Origin: Anthonomus grandis grandis | Lineage: Eukaryota; Arthropoda; Insecta; Coleoptera; Curculionidae | NCBI RefSeq assembly: GCF_022605725.1 | Contig: NC_065548.1 | Location: 45,935,131-45,999,130, forward strand | Direction: 5' to 3' | Length of the DNA: 64,000 bases | Part shown: in pieces, positions 8,427 to 19,500 of the stretch | Layout: every line of letters starts with the position of its first letter | How positions within the stretch are numbered: position 1 is the first letter of the stretch | Notes under the pieces: generated by a model | Seen by the model: only the letters and a program-made list of their open reading frames with translations | What the model was told of the DNA's origin: nothing | Databases searched by the model: none | Made by a program: the position numbers and the translations under genes

Positions 8427-10901
8427 TCAAGATAAGAAGAAATAAAATCTTGAGTACTTTACTCTGCAAAATTTCAACTCTTTGAAAATTGTACTTACAA
8501 GAGGTCCCCACACTGGAATTAGGTATCGCAAGTTTGAAAGAAAGTAAGCATTATATATTTTATATTTAGCTGCGTTACTTAAGAAGTGCTTACATTTATA
8601 AAATGCTCCTGTAAAGAGAATTATCTTACTTTTTAAGTAGTCAGTATGAGCGTTCCAATTAAGATTCTCATCCAGTGTAAGTCCCAAATATTTTATATTA
8701 TTTACATTTTCTAAAGTCGCACCATTTAGACATATTCTAACTTGATTTATTGTCTTATTTTTCTGTTTAAATAGGATATATTTGGTTTTGTCCAAATTTA
8801 TTTTAAGATTATTTTGTAGTAACCATTGACTATATTTAGTTAGATCATCATTTACCCTATTAACCAATCTATCACAATCATTATCCGAATACAATAATAC
8901 AGTATCGTCAGCAAATGTATAATATTGGGCGTCTAACCCTGCTACCCGTAAACTCAGAACATACAGTGAGTACAGTAATGGTCCCAACACTGACCCCTGA
9001 GGGACACCACAGTTAAATGTTAAGATATTACTTTCTTTATTATTTACATGTACATATTGTCTTCTATTAAGTAAGTATGACCCAATCAAGGACAGTGCAG
9101 ATCCCCGAAAACCCATTTCTTCCAGCTTGTTTAATAATATGTCATGATTAACTACGTCAAATGCCTTTCTTAAATCGACAAAAACTGCTATGACAATTTT
9201 GCCTTGATCTAAATTAGCTGACACATAATTAAGGAGATCTATAGTAGCACTTAAAGTGCTGCTGTTTTTAAGAAACCCATATTGGTATAAATCGTATGAG
9301 ATATATTTTTCTATAAATGACATCATCCGCCTCTTAATCACTGTTTCGATAATTTTTGAAAAGACACTTATTATAGATATAGGCCTGTAGTTATTTAATT
9401 GGGTTTTAGGACCAGATTTATGAATTGGACATACTTTAGATATTTTGAGGTCAGGAGGAAATTCGCCTATGTTGAATGCATTATTTATAAGTATGACTAG
9501 TATATTTAATATGTACTCTTTTATATTAGTTAGATCAAGTATTGTAATTTTATCATGGCCCGGAGCCGCATTTTGTTTTAGGCTTAATATTATGTTGCTT
9601 ATTTCATTACTGTCTGCCGGCTCAAAAAATATACTATTATCACATTTAATCTCCTTAAAATCTTGTTTTAATATATTTTTTGTATCAGTCCGCATGTCCT
9701 CGATTATGGTCGCACCTACCTCCCTAAAATATTTGTTCAAACTGTCTGCAATTTTTTTATCATCATTTTCTAATAGACCATTAATTTCGATTTGGTTTAT
9801 ATTGCTTTTAGTAGAATTATTATTTAAAAACAGATTTATTGTATCCCACTGTTTTCTTGTATTTTGTGCTGCTTGGGCCCATTTGTTTTTAAAGTACGCA
9901 TTTTTTAATGCTTTTATTTTATTATTTAGTGAATTTTTTGACCTTGTAAAATTTAATTTGAAGTTATTATTTTCTGGAGCTTTTTTATAGTTCTTATACG
10001 CCAATTCTTTTTCTTTAATTAAAATTAATAAGTCTGGTGTTATCCAATCATTGTTTTGTCGACATTTAATTTTTTTATTAATTGTTGATTTTATTTTACA
10101 ATTGCTAATTACGTTAATTAAATTTTGAAATGAATCTTTATTTTTTTCTATTAGGTTATCTTGGAGTTTTTGTTTAAATTTTTGTATATTTAGTACGGGA
10201 CATTGAACAAATATTCCAGGCTTGAATTTCCTTATATTTGCGCTTATTTCTAAACAAATTTTTCTATGATCAGATAAAGAAGTATCTTCTACACTAATAT
10301 CACATTCATTTTTTTTGTTAGTAGTACAAATTACATGATCTATTATTGTTCTACTTTGTGAGACTCGAGTGGCGCTGGCAGGACTAATCTCATTGACAAA
10401 ACAAAAATTATTTAATGCAACCATATTTTTATAGTCTTTAGTAATTATAGAGTCTTGATCTAAAAGATTAATATTAAAGTCACCTAAAATAATATGATTA
10501 GACCTATATTTACTTATCACAGATTCCAGCTTATCTAGGAACTCATTTGGTGAATACCATGGAGGTCTATAGATTGCACTCAGTTTAAGTTTATCTAGTT
10601 CTATACACACCCAGTTATAGGGTTCTGTTTGATCACTGCAGTCTATTTTGTTAAAATGCACTGTATTCTTAATGTAAATGCTCGCGCCCCCGCCCCTAGA
10701 GTCCCTGCAGGAATGAACTGCCTGATATCCATCGATATTATAAAAATGTGTTTCATTTGGATATAACCATGTTTCTACAAGAACAATGATATCGCTTGAT
10801 ATGCTTTTTATGCTGGCTTGGAATTCATCAAACTTATTTCGGAGACTTTGGATATTATAATAAATTATGTTAAGTTTATTTTGAGGTATAATTAGTTTTT
10901 T
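8427..10901 (-). CDS. R ORF2: APE endonuclease and reverse transcriptase
   Basis: A single open frame from the overlap with ORF1 (about 10901) to 8427, about 825 codons. It has no ATG ahead of the endonuclease: translation from 10889 gives IPQNKLNIIYYNIQSLRNK, the endonuclease N-terminus, then VLVETWLYPNE and GGGASIYIKN. Counting from the GTG at 10661: GDFN at 60-63, SDHRK at 130-134, RT fingers NNYRPISII about 423-431, palm DLRKAFDVVNHDILL about 496-510, GVPQGSVLGPLL 552-563, catalytic FADD 583-586, KYLGLTLDENLNWNAH further on. Nicks target DNA and reverse-transcribes the element RNA. The absent start codon and the frame relation to ORF1 suggest expression as a frameshift product. Confidence 0.85.
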   Translation of the reverse strand, partial: KKLIIPQNKLNIIYYNIQSLRNKFDEFQASIKSISSDIIVLVETWLYPNETHFYNIDGYQAVHSCRDSRGGGASIYIKNTVHFNKIDCSDQTEPYNWVCIELDKLKLSAIYRPPWYSPNEFLDKLESVISKYRSNHIILGDFNINLLDQDSIITKDYKNMVALNNFCFVNEISPASATRVSQSRTIIDHVICTTNKKNECDISVEDTSLSDHRKICLEISANIRKFKPGIFVQCPVLNIQKFKQKLQDNLIEKNKDSFQNLINVISNCKIKSTINKKIKCRQNNDWITPDLLILIKEKELAYKNYKKAPENNNFKLNFTRSKNSLNNKIKALKNAYFKNKWAQAAQNTRKQWDTINLFLNNNSTKSNINQIEINGLLENDDKKIADSLNKYFREVGATIIEDMRTDTKNILKQDFKEIKCDNSIFFEPADSNEISNIILSLKQNAAPGHDKITILDLTNIKEYILNILVILINNAFNIGEFPPDLKISKVCPIHKSGPKTQLNNYRPISIISVFSKIIETVIKRRMMSFIEKYISYDLYQYGFLKNSSTLSATIDLLNYVSANLDQGKIVIAVFVDLRKAFDVVNHDILLNKLEEMGFRGSALSLIGSYLLNRRQYVHVNNKESNILTFNCGVPQGSVLGPLLYSLYVLSLRVAGLDAQYYTFADDTVLLYSDNDCDRLVNRVNDDLTKYSQWLLQNNLKINLDKTKYILFKQKNKTINQVRICLNGATLENVNNIKYLGLTLDENLNWNAHTDYLKSKIILFTGAFYKCKHFLSNAAKYKIYNAYFLSNLRYLIPVWGPLVSTIFKELKFCRVKYSRFYFFLS

Positions 10902-11699
10902 AAGTCGTTGGAGTCCTGCAATAGTTCAACCTTAGTATTATCATCTTTACGCAGCATAATTTTCCCATCATTAATCCATAAGTACTTGTAGTTGTTTTCT
11001 TGTTTAAATCGTTTAGCACTTTTAAAAAGATCCAGATTAAATTTGGTCAAATCATGGTTTATGTAAATTGTTTCGCGTTTATCAGTATATCGTTCTAAAT
11101 CATGTGTTGTTAATGTTTTTGTTTTCTTAGCTGCCATCCACTTTTTCTTATCTTCTCCTGTTCTAAAACTAACTCTTATTGGTGATGATTTGTTGTCTTT
11201 TGAAAAACCCAACCTATAAATTTTATTTATACTGTTGGGAACTTGCGGGATATTTAATGCAGATGCTAATTTGTTGACAATTTCCTCTAGTTTCTCATTT
11301 TCCTTATATGGTATTCCTTGAATGATAACATTATTATTTAACTCTTTCTGTTCTTTATTATTTAATTGTTTTTTGATACTTTGAATTTCCTCCTTAAGCT
11401 CATTATTTATTTTTATTTGCTCCTCATACTTTTGAAATAGCTTGTTATATTTTCCATCCATTTCGTTTAGTTTCGACATAATATCTGCAATCGTGTATTC
11501 ATCTTTCTTATTATCCTGCTTTTTATCTTTACATTTTTCACATTTCCATCCAGAATTTACATTTTTTTCATAGCGCATATAGGTTGTTTTAGTCATATTA
11601 AGACATGTTCTGTGCCAACCAAATTTCACAGACATCGCAGCAAAGAGCCTGTTCATTTTCTGCAACTTTTTTTTTACAAACGCCACAGTTCTCCGACAT
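10892..11699 (-). pseudogene. R ORF1: PHD-like zinc finger, coiled coil, RNA-binding domain
   Basis: The likely start is the ATG at 11699 (MSENCGVCKKKVAENEQALC), which opens the first half of a PHD-like finger: CxxC (CGVC), CC, DVC. A single extra base near 11615-11625 shifts the frame; in the other phase the finger goes on with WHRTC and GWKCEKC. After it come a lysine/glutamate-rich coiled coil (about residues 60-115) and an RRM/transposase_22-like domain with NNVIIQGIPYKENEKLEEIV and INKIYRLGF. Such ORF1 proteins bind element RNA and help form the RNP. Only the one frameshift breaks it. The stop is TAA at 10894-10892. Confidence 0.8.
10895..10901 (-). promoter_or_regulatory. Candidate -1 frameshift slippery site A-AAA-AAC at the ORF1/ORF2 junction
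   Basis: On the minus strand the last ORF1 codons are GAC TTA AAA AAC TAA. This contains the heptamer A AAA AAC in the correct phase, immediately before the stop. A -1 slip would read AAA AAA CTA ATT ATA and continue through all of ORF2. The ORF2 phase has a TGA at about 10928, only about 9 codons upstream, and no ATG before the endonuclease. I see no strong downstream stem, only AT-rich sequence. Confidence 0.5.
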
Positions 11700-11785
11700 C
11701 ACCTACGCGGTCTACAAATAACCTTTCCTATCAGGAATATTTTATTGTTCCGTCCGGCAACGTTGCGCCTCGAGAGCAATTATTT

Positions 11786-11817
11786 GAGGCTATGAGTGCA
11801 AAAACGGACTAACCCCA
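11786..11817 (+). repeat. Left TIR of the DUF7869-type transposon
   Basis: Begins gaggctatgagtgca; inverted partner at about 13281-13315. Confidence 0.85.
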
Positions 11818-12399
11818 ATATTATTAAGTGCTAAAAATTGGTTAAAGAAAAATACGAAAATGTAAGTGCGCAAAACCCTTTTAAAAGGACATTTCTGTAG
11901 TTCGAATTAATTGAATATTCTTGAGTGTTACTTAAATTTGCGAAACTTGATTTAAATTTTTGGATATGGCTAATATTCGATTTTTCTATGTGGGTTAGTA
12001 CACTCTGCATTTAAAATAGATTGGGTTTTTTAATGGGTTACTATAACTTAAGCTATTATAAGTATTACGTCAAAAACTGTATTACTCGTATTGTCACGAG
12101 AATAAATAAAAAAATATAGAAACTTTATATTTTTATTAAGTAGGTAGTTATTAAATACGTAAAGTTTCATCTTTCTCAATTGGGCCAACTACTTCTCCTC
12201 CAGTTGCTTGAGCAGATGACCTCAGATTTTTATAAAAATCTTGGTATATAGGAAATATGAATTTCATTAACTCAAGGAGATCTTTATTTTGGCTTCATTA
12301 ATAGCATTACCATTTGGGTATAAAAGGCGCAGATTCTTAATTTCCTTGGAAACAGATTTCCTTTTACTAAGATCTACTGTGTTAAAATAAACCTCTTCA

Positions 12400-13056
12400 T
12401 TATTCGAGTACTTCTAAACATTAACCATTGGATTTTGAGCCTCTCCACCATTGTTTTTGTTTCATATACTTTTGTGTTTATTATGTTACTTTCAAGTTCC
12501 TTGGTAGAAAAAAATCTTGACTTATCCATTTCTATTATGGTAAAGGGTTTTTTTTTCTAGCATGTCTTATGACTGTATGCCAGTCTTGAGGTATAAAGAC
12601 ATGTGGATGGATTTTCTTTTCTTTTTCTATGATTCCGAAATCTTTGTCGCATGGTAAATAGGAATGACCACTTACAAGGAATTTATGATCTATTTCTTCC
12701 ATAGTAAATAATGGAGATTCAGTAATATAGTTACATATCAATGAAATTTTTATATTACGATTCTGACCACCACATTGGTCAGAATACATAATAAGTCTTC
12801 TCGATGTAACAAAGTTTTTTATGTAATATAAAATACAGGATATCACCTCTTGCGGCCTATTGAAAGCAATACTTTCATCCCATACAAACATGAACGAATT
12901 ATTGGTTCCCATTTCATGTATATTAAAGCAGTAAGTCCATAACTGCCTTTTATAGTAACAAATGCCTGTGGTAAGTACAGGTGTAGGACGAGTCTTCATT
13001 AGATCAAAACAGATGACCGTTGCGTTTTCACTTTTTGCCAGTTTAGTGTCTTTTTT
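12400..13056 (-). pseudogene. DUF7869-like transposase-type protein, fragment
   Basis: Reading from about 13056: KLAKSENATVICFDLMKTRP, then a 154-codon open frame 12999-12535 with YCFNIHEMGTNNSFMFVWDE, IMYSDQCGGQNRNIKISLIC, IDHKFLVSGHSYLPCDKDFG and IIEKEKK. After a frameshift it goes on to about 12400 (MDKSRFFSTKELE, KTMVERLKIQWLMF). The SDxCGGQNRN and HKFxVxGHSxxxxDxDFGxIEK blocks resemble the DUF7869 family of transposon-linked proteins, probably an RNase H-fold nuclease. N-terminal parts are lost. Position between TIRs supports its being the element's own protein. Confidence 0.65.
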
Positions 13057-13280
13057 TTAAGGTGTCTCTAACACACAAACTTCTTACTTATAGCAGCACA
13101 GTGGACTAGCTGAGGATAGTTCACTTTGCTTCTTTAAACTTTTATCAATAATAAAGTTCAATAACTATTTTAGTGCTGCCATCTCGTTCTAACGAAAAGG
13201 AATAGGTTGTTTGGTCCACTGTGCAATAAATATATTTTAACTTGACGGATAATATTCTACAATAAAGCCGATTTTGAATT

Positions 13281-13315
13281 TTTGTGGGTTAGTCCGATAT
13301 TGCACTCATAGCCTC
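13281..13315 (-). repeat. Right TIR of the DUF7869-type transposon
   Basis: Ends tgcactcatagcctc; reverse complement of the 11786 end, apart from two substitutions and small differences at the inner edge. Confidence 0.85.
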
Positions 13316-14449
13316 ATTTATAAACAATAGCCCACACAACTTCGAAATTATTACTAAAATTTGTAAGTTACCTTTATACACACGTTGTCTATAAACACCA
13401 AATCATCAATACACACAAGTTACACAATTTTCTAAGCCGTTTCCTCCGGATATTTCACAACTTTTTGGAACTAAAGTAAACAGTACCTCACACCATGTTG
13501 CCATATTTTTCATTAATATATTATAATATTTCATATATTTTAAATAAATTATTAGTTCAGTAGAAGTAATTTATTTGAGCATTTAGTTTGCGAATTTGCG
13601 ACCTAATATTAATATTATTTGTTTAAAAAGATATTTAACAGAGCCGTTATATATTCATTGTTTTCACTTCTTTTTAATTAAATCAATAAAAAAAAATATG
13701 TTTAAAATAGATGTTGCTTGTTATCAAAATTATTTGTTAAAAAAAATTGGATATCATATAAAATGTATTCTATTTTATCTATTCAGAGCCCCATATATTA
13801 AATGCGCCGCCATCGGCAGAAATTAAAACAATTACCGTACAACAAAGGACATCAATATTGTTTAACAGGATGAACCAATCGGGCCGTTTCGAGTTTCGGA
13901 CCCAACAACCGGACGGTAAAGAATTAAATTAAATGTCATTTAAAGCACTGTAAATGACGTGTTCCTATTTCGGATCCGTATTTGAAAGCGACTGATTTTA
14001 CTGGACCCACGTTGATACAATTACCCTATCTGCATTGAGTGGGTGGCGTTGGAGGATGATGACGGTGTCGACGGTATTGTAATGGTCGACAGGATATTGT
14101 GTGTTATATTTAATATCATTATTAAAGACACATCAGTATTTGGATTGAAATACAACGTTTTATTGGAAAAGTTGTAGGTTATAGTGTGTTATATACTCGT
14201 AATTTAATTTTTGGAAATAAACTGCCGCCAAAAAAGTTTATTCCGGTTTGAATGTGGTTAAAATTTTGTTATTGCAAACAAATTTAGGATTTTTTACTTT
14301 CATATCAAATTATGTAAGACGGGTTTAAGACGTTTTCAATTGTCTTTCAATGCTTAGTCTCCACTGTTCTCGATTATTTCAAAAGTCTATCTCTTCTTTC
14401 CTCATCTATTCCTTCTCATCAGCTTCCTTGGTGTTCCTCTCCGTCTTCT
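13316..14449. other. Mostly unassigned, may begin with the rest of R's 5' UTR
   Basis: 13316-13500 could be the outer 5' UTR of R, displaced by the transposon at 11786-13315. From about 13870 to 14290 base composition is less AT-rich, but I see no reading frame with a motif. 14330-14449 is pyrimidine-rich. Confidence 0.35.
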
Positions 14450-14574
14450 TCCTAAGTCAAAGTTAAAACATGCTTTATTGTCGAAGGATTAACATCTCAT
14501 TGACATACCATATAAAAAAAGCACTTGACACAAACAAAAAATAAAATAACATTACTAATGAAAGTCGATCATTA

Positions 14575-14845
14575 AAACATTCATCTAAGGTATAATAAGC
14601 CTTACTAATCGAAAGTTTTTTACACTGACACTGGAACTTCTTAAAGTTATTTAGGTTTCTAAGTTGTGAGGGGAAAAAAGGTTATACATTTTTTTTGCAT
14701 CATAGATGATCATAAATGATCCCTTTACAAGGGCATTTGTTGGTATGGGTAAAGGTACATGTTGTTCTTGACGAGTATTATATTGACATTGTGTCTGATG
14801 CCTATATTTTCTATGAACTAAACATACACTGTGGTATGATGTGAG
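14575..14845 (-). pseudogene. O ORF2: C-terminal domain
   Basis: Translation from 14845 gives CQYNTRQEQHVPLPIPT, NALVKGSFMIIYDAKKMYNL, FSPQLRNLNNFKKFQCQCKK and LSISKAYYTLDE. This is the conserved tail also present in E (LVKSSILYNAKKIHNHLP) and G (LTKNSLIYISKKIYNHVP). One or two in-frame breaks. Confidence 0.75.
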
Positions 14846-15522
14846 AGATGGCGCTTTGTAGTGAATAGACGCGTGCTAGACAGCTCTAAGAAATCTAAGC
14901 TTTTTAATAATATTTAAAGTGTTTTAAAGTGCAAGTTTTGTGTGCGCAAGCCGGGGAGAAATTTTCTTAACCGGATTAAGAGAGGAAATTGAGCCATAGC
15001 CTCTAAATCAGCCACAAGTGTAAAGGAATTAAATAGCCGGGTTGATCAACTGTCAACTGAGTTTAATGTTGGTTTGAGCATGCTCCGAGAACAATTCTCG
15101 CAATTTCAAAGGCGCCAAGCCAGGAGGATGAACGCTTCAGCCTACTTGAGGTCCAGATTGACAAATTCCACAGGGGGATCAATGCATCTCTGCAAAGTCT
15201 AACTTTGGACATTAACAATCTAAAAGTCAACGCAGAACGACAAGAAAATAAGCTGCGCAATATGCAGCTTAAATACAATGCGGACTGCCTTATAATTCAC
15301 GGGATGCAGAAAGGTAACAAAGATCTCGAATCAGCTGTACAAATATTTAGTGAACGGCTAAAAATTGACCTAAATAAAAACGACATATCTCACTGCGAGC
15401 GTATGGGTAAAAAAAAACACCTGCCTCGCAGAAACCCAGACCAGTTATGGTTCGGTTCTGTGGTAGGTGGTCAAGAAATCTAGTGTTTACAAACAAAAAA
15501 CATTTGAAAGGCTCGGGTTATA

Positions 15523-15625
15523 CAGTGCGAACGTAAAGGTTGGAATAAATTCATTTAAAATTCAGGGGTATGTTCAAAAATACCATGTCCTATACCTAAA
15601 CTCGACCGTTGACGATTGAACACAA
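15523..15625 (+). repeat. Left TIR of mariner B
   Basis: Inverted partner of 20055-20334. It contains a deletion of about 180 bp after gtatgttcaaaaa (about 15581), so the arms are asymmetric. Confidence 0.85.
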
Positions 15626-15685
15626 TAAAAGTCTATTTTTGGAAGAGTTATTTATATCAAGCAAGAATACATAAAAATATTTTAA

Positions 15686-16590
15686 TTAATTTATTAAGTG
15701 TTGAAAATGGCTGCCACGAACCTCTTGGCAATATCCCAGTCGATGCTGAAATTCTTGTAAAACGTTATCGATAACAGAAGGTTCTATCAATCTTATTTCT
15801 TCCGTTATTCTAATTTTTAAGTCTTCAATGTTGTTTGGCCGATTAACATAAGCTTTGGAATTAAGATACCCCCACAAAAAAAAATCTAAAGGAGTCAGAT
15901 CCGGCGATCTGGCCGGCCATTCAATTGCACCCCTCCGACCAATCCAACGTCCAGGGAAAACGGTATCCAGGTACTGGCGCACGGGACGAGTGTAATGGGC
16001 TGGAGCTCCATCTTGCTGATACCATAAGGAATTATCTAATATATCCGGGTCTTTTGGATCGGGGTATAAAGTGGCAAGGCATGGAACCAAGTCATTTTCT
16101 AAAAACTCTAAATACCTTTCACCATTCAAGTATCCTTCAAAGAAAAAGGGCCCTATAACCCTGTTTTCAATCACCCCCGCCCAAACATTTACTTTTTGAG
16201 GGACTTGGCTGTGGCACTCCATCATCCAGTGCGGATTTTCAGTAGCCCAATATCGGCAGTTTTGCCGGTTTACACTACCATAAAGACAAAACGTTGCCTC
16301 ATCAGAAAATACAATTTTTTTTGAAAATTGTGGATTAGCATGGCACAAGTCCATAAGTCTCTCACAAAATTCTAAACGCCTATCTGGGTCATCTTCATTT
16401 AGTTCATGAACCAATTGAACTTTGTAAGGGTGCCATTTATTTATACCTAAATACTTAACGACGGATGTCTGGGATATCTGATTTTCTAACGCAATATTGC
16501 GAGTCGTTTTATGGCAATCTTCTTCAACTGCCAGCAAAACATTTAGTTGCTTCTCTTCTGATATACTTGACCGACCTTTCGTATAATTAT
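15686..16590 (-). CDS. Mariner B transposase, catalytic domain (gene split by hAT1)
   Basis: From the hAT border the frame runs open to 15686 (stop). All catalytic acids are present: first D in KIVFSDEATFCLYGSVNRQN, second in WYQQDGAPAHYTRPVRQYLD, third in WPARSPDLTPLDFFLWGYLN. There are 41 residues between the second and third, which is the DD41D signature of rosa-like mariners. The chain ends HRLGYCQEVRGSHFQHLIN. Before the first internal Met (16537) the phase continues upstream (GRSSISEEKQLNVLLAVEED) to 16590 and matches the N-terminal exon-like part at 19662-19845. It cuts and joins transposon ends at TA sites. As it stands it lacks its DNA-binding domain. Confidence 0.9.
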
Positions 16591-16598
16591 CCCTGACA
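16591..16598. repeat. 8-bp target-site duplication of hAT1
   Basis: ccctgaca, identical to 19662-19669. Confidence 0.92.
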
Positions 16599-19500
16599 CA
16601 GTGGCGGCTCGTGGGAATAGGCAGAGTAGGCCGGGCCTACCCTAAAATTTTAAGCATACAAAATACAAAAATAAAATTTTAAAAATATTTTATTTTAATT
16701 AAATATCATGTTAACACACCAATTTATTTATTATCTTAACCCGCAAATATATTTTATTTAACGCAAAAAGCCTTAAATCGCTTAAACGCACTTAAAAAAA
16801 CCACTAATAGGCCCGAACGAATCTGGCCGACCCCATCCACAATATATCCCTATAGAAAAATCGCGCGACGCTGGTCAACGCGTCGGAGGATGGATTTTAT
16901 ATGCGCGCTTACGGAAGTCATTTAGGCCCGACACGAGGTGGCCTGCGTTTGTTTTTGCGGTTGAATGTTTGTTTTTAGCGGAAAAATTTATCGATTTGTA
17001 CTTGAATTTGTTCTTAATTTGCTAATTCGTAATTTGAGGGTTCGTGGTTAAATGTTTTCGTAAATTAAAAAGTTGTAGTGTTTTTAATTTAAAAGTTGTA
17101 GACATTGGTAAAGTGAAGTTGGTGAAGAACATAATAATTAAACCCAGAAATTTGCAATGTTTTTACAAGGCTTTTGCCTATTACGTTTTTTTTTAATTTA
17201 ACACTAGTTGGTTGTGTAATTAAGATAAAGGCGTAAGAGGCCAAAGCCTTTTATTAGGCCTTTATTTTAAATTTTTATTTAAAAATTAAAGGCTAAGTTT
17301 GAAGACGTAAATATTACTTTAATAGTAAGATAAATATAATAGACAAAAATGAGTTTATTTGAGCCTGAAGTTTTACCAAGTTACAGTACTCGTACCAATA
17401 CTGTTATGTTGGCACTTGGCAGTGGATAGGGCATTATTGTTTCGTTGTTGGAATTACCATTGGCTAAAAGACCTGAGGCTGAAAGACGAAAAATTATTTT
17501 GAGTGACAGGCCTATTCCAAAACTGTGTATTGACCAAAAAGACGGGAAAAAAGTACGTGCTTTTAATATCTCCTAGTATGATGTGTATAAATGGCTGTGT
17601 GGAAGTTGTATTACAAAGAAACTGTATTGTTGGCCATGTTTGTTGCTTTCGAATAAAAAGTGTGTATGGAATTGTGAAGGATACTCCAATTTAAAAAATA
17701 TATCTGCATCGCTTCAGAAACATTCAACTTGTAAAGAGCATTTAAGTAGTTCTTTGTCCTTTAAGGATGTACAAAAAATGGAGTTTTCTGTTCGTGACTT
17801 GCTAGACGAACAGTCGAAAATTTCAAAAGTCAAGTATAATGCTGAAGTTAAAATAAACCGAGAACCACGATGGTCACGATGAGTCAGATGGCTCTCTAAA
17901 TCCTGGAAATTTCAAAGCAATTTGGGAATTAATGTTAAATTCAAATCCAGAACTAAAAGATCACTGGCAAAAAAAGACTTATTTTAGAAGCCTCTCAAAA
18001 ACGATACAAAATGAATCCATTGATCTGATTAAAGACGAAATTTCCATTTTTATTTATTGCATGTATTGTTGATGAAACAACCGATAAAACTGAAAAGGCA
18101 CAGTGTTCAATTGTATGCAGGTTAGTAGATGCAAAAGGCATAGTTCAAGAATATTTCTTAGGATTCTTTGATTTAGGGGAAGATCGAAATGCTCCAGCGT
18201 TACGCGATTTACTGTTTAGTGTGATTGGTAAATTTGACTGTAAAGCGAAACTAATTGCTCAAACCTATTCCTAACGAATTCCTACAAATAGCGAAGTGAG
18301 ATGGAACTCGAATGCTAAAGTGTTAAATACCGTATTACAGGAGAGAAAAAAATTAATTGAAGTATTTCAGGAGATAATGAATTGTCCAGAATTAAATGCG
18401 AAATCAATTAGGCAGGCAGATGGGTTTAAAAGAAAACTGGATGATCTGGAAATCGTATTTTTATTAAACGTTTTTAGCGACATATTTCAACAAACAGATC
18501 TCTTATACAATGTGTTACAGAAAAAAAATAATGACATCCAGTTTTGTAACAGTTCCGTTTCCAGATGTCTTGAAGTGTTAAAAAGCTGGAGAAATGACCT
18601 GACCTTTTCTAAGCATATTAACGTTGCTGTTAGCGAGACAAATACAGAACTTACCTTAAATCGTAATGAACTTGGTGGTTTACCTAAAAATGATATTAAT
18701 CAAAGCACTTTGGATAAAGCCAAAACTAAATTTAGACGAATATTTTTTGAAATTTTGGACAATAATATAACTCAATTAGAGCAACGTTTTTCGGACTATA
18801 GCAAATTTCAATTTCTGCAGTTGGGTGATACTTAAACATTTTCAGAATATGGAGGAGTATTTCCGCAAAAACCATTGGACTCGTTAATAAATACTTATGG
18901 AGCACTTTTTGATAAATCATTATTGAAAACAGAACTAGAAACCATTTTCTCACCAATACACCGTGAACAATTTTACGATAAAAGTTTGTTGGGTCTAATT
19001 AAAAGTATGCGTGATAACGACACAAATGAAATTCTTCCTGAAAGTTACAAGTTGTTCTGTTTACTAGCTACAATACCTGCAACCAGTGCTTCAGTTGAAA
19101 GGACTTTTTCTACGTTAAAGCGAATAAAAACATCTTTGCGGAACACAATGACTCAAAATCGGCTTTCATCCTTATTTATTTTATCAACCCAAAAGGACAT
19201 TCTCGCTCAATTAGTGGAAACTGGGGACACATTTTACGATAGGGTAATTGACAAATTTACACGAAACAAAGATAGAAGAATTAACTTGCTTTATAGGTAA
19301 TAAAACTCAAAACTGATAATTTGTGTTCAAAATACTTTTAAATGACTCCTTCTTTCTGTGCCATTTTTAGTACTTACTTGTTACTTTTATGTACGTAGGT
19401 AACAATAAATGTACATATTAAGCTTAATTACTGTCGTTTCGTTTCATAGTGTCCCCCTTTTTAGTTCTCCAGTTCTCCCAAATTTTTTAAATTTGATAGA

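Larger units (their letters stand above)
7951..11785 (-). mobile_element. CR1-like non-LTR retrotransposon R with ORF1 and ORF2
   Basis: The best preserved retrotransposon in the window. From 5' to 3' on the minus strand: 5' UTR (from about 11785 down), ORF1 (11699-10892), ORF2 with endonuclease and RT (10901-8427, then 8419-8102 after one frameshift), and a short 3' UTR ending in T-rich sequence at 7926-7952 (A-rich on the element strand). The 5' UTR appears to be interrupted by the DNA transposon at 11786-13315 and may continue at 13316-13500. Only about two frameshifts disturb about 3.5 kb, so it is younger than most neighbours. Confidence 0.85.
11786..13315 (-). mobile_element. DNA transposon with TIRs and a DUF7869-like ORF
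   Basis: A 1.53-kb element with terminal inverted repeats of about 30 bp: gaggctatgagtgca followed by cggactaaccc at 11786 and the reverse complement ending at 13315, with only two internal differences. It is flanked by attt on both sides (11782-11785 and 13316-13319), a possible 4-bp target duplication. Inside lies one minus-strand remnant ORF. It appears to have inserted in the 5' UTR of element R. I cannot assign a superfamily. Confidence 0.75.

Noticed and set aside
9445..9990. Plus-strand open frame of 181 codons (MRSGGNSPMLNALFISMTSI...)
   Set aside because: It is the antisense shadow of the ORF2 of element R; hydrophobic composition is a by-product of the AT-rich lysine/asparagine-rich coding strand.
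11612..11812. Plus-strand frame of 66 codons starting MPTKFHRHRSK
   Set aside because: Antisense to the zinc-finger region of R ORF1 and running into the TIR of the neighbouring transposon; composition only.
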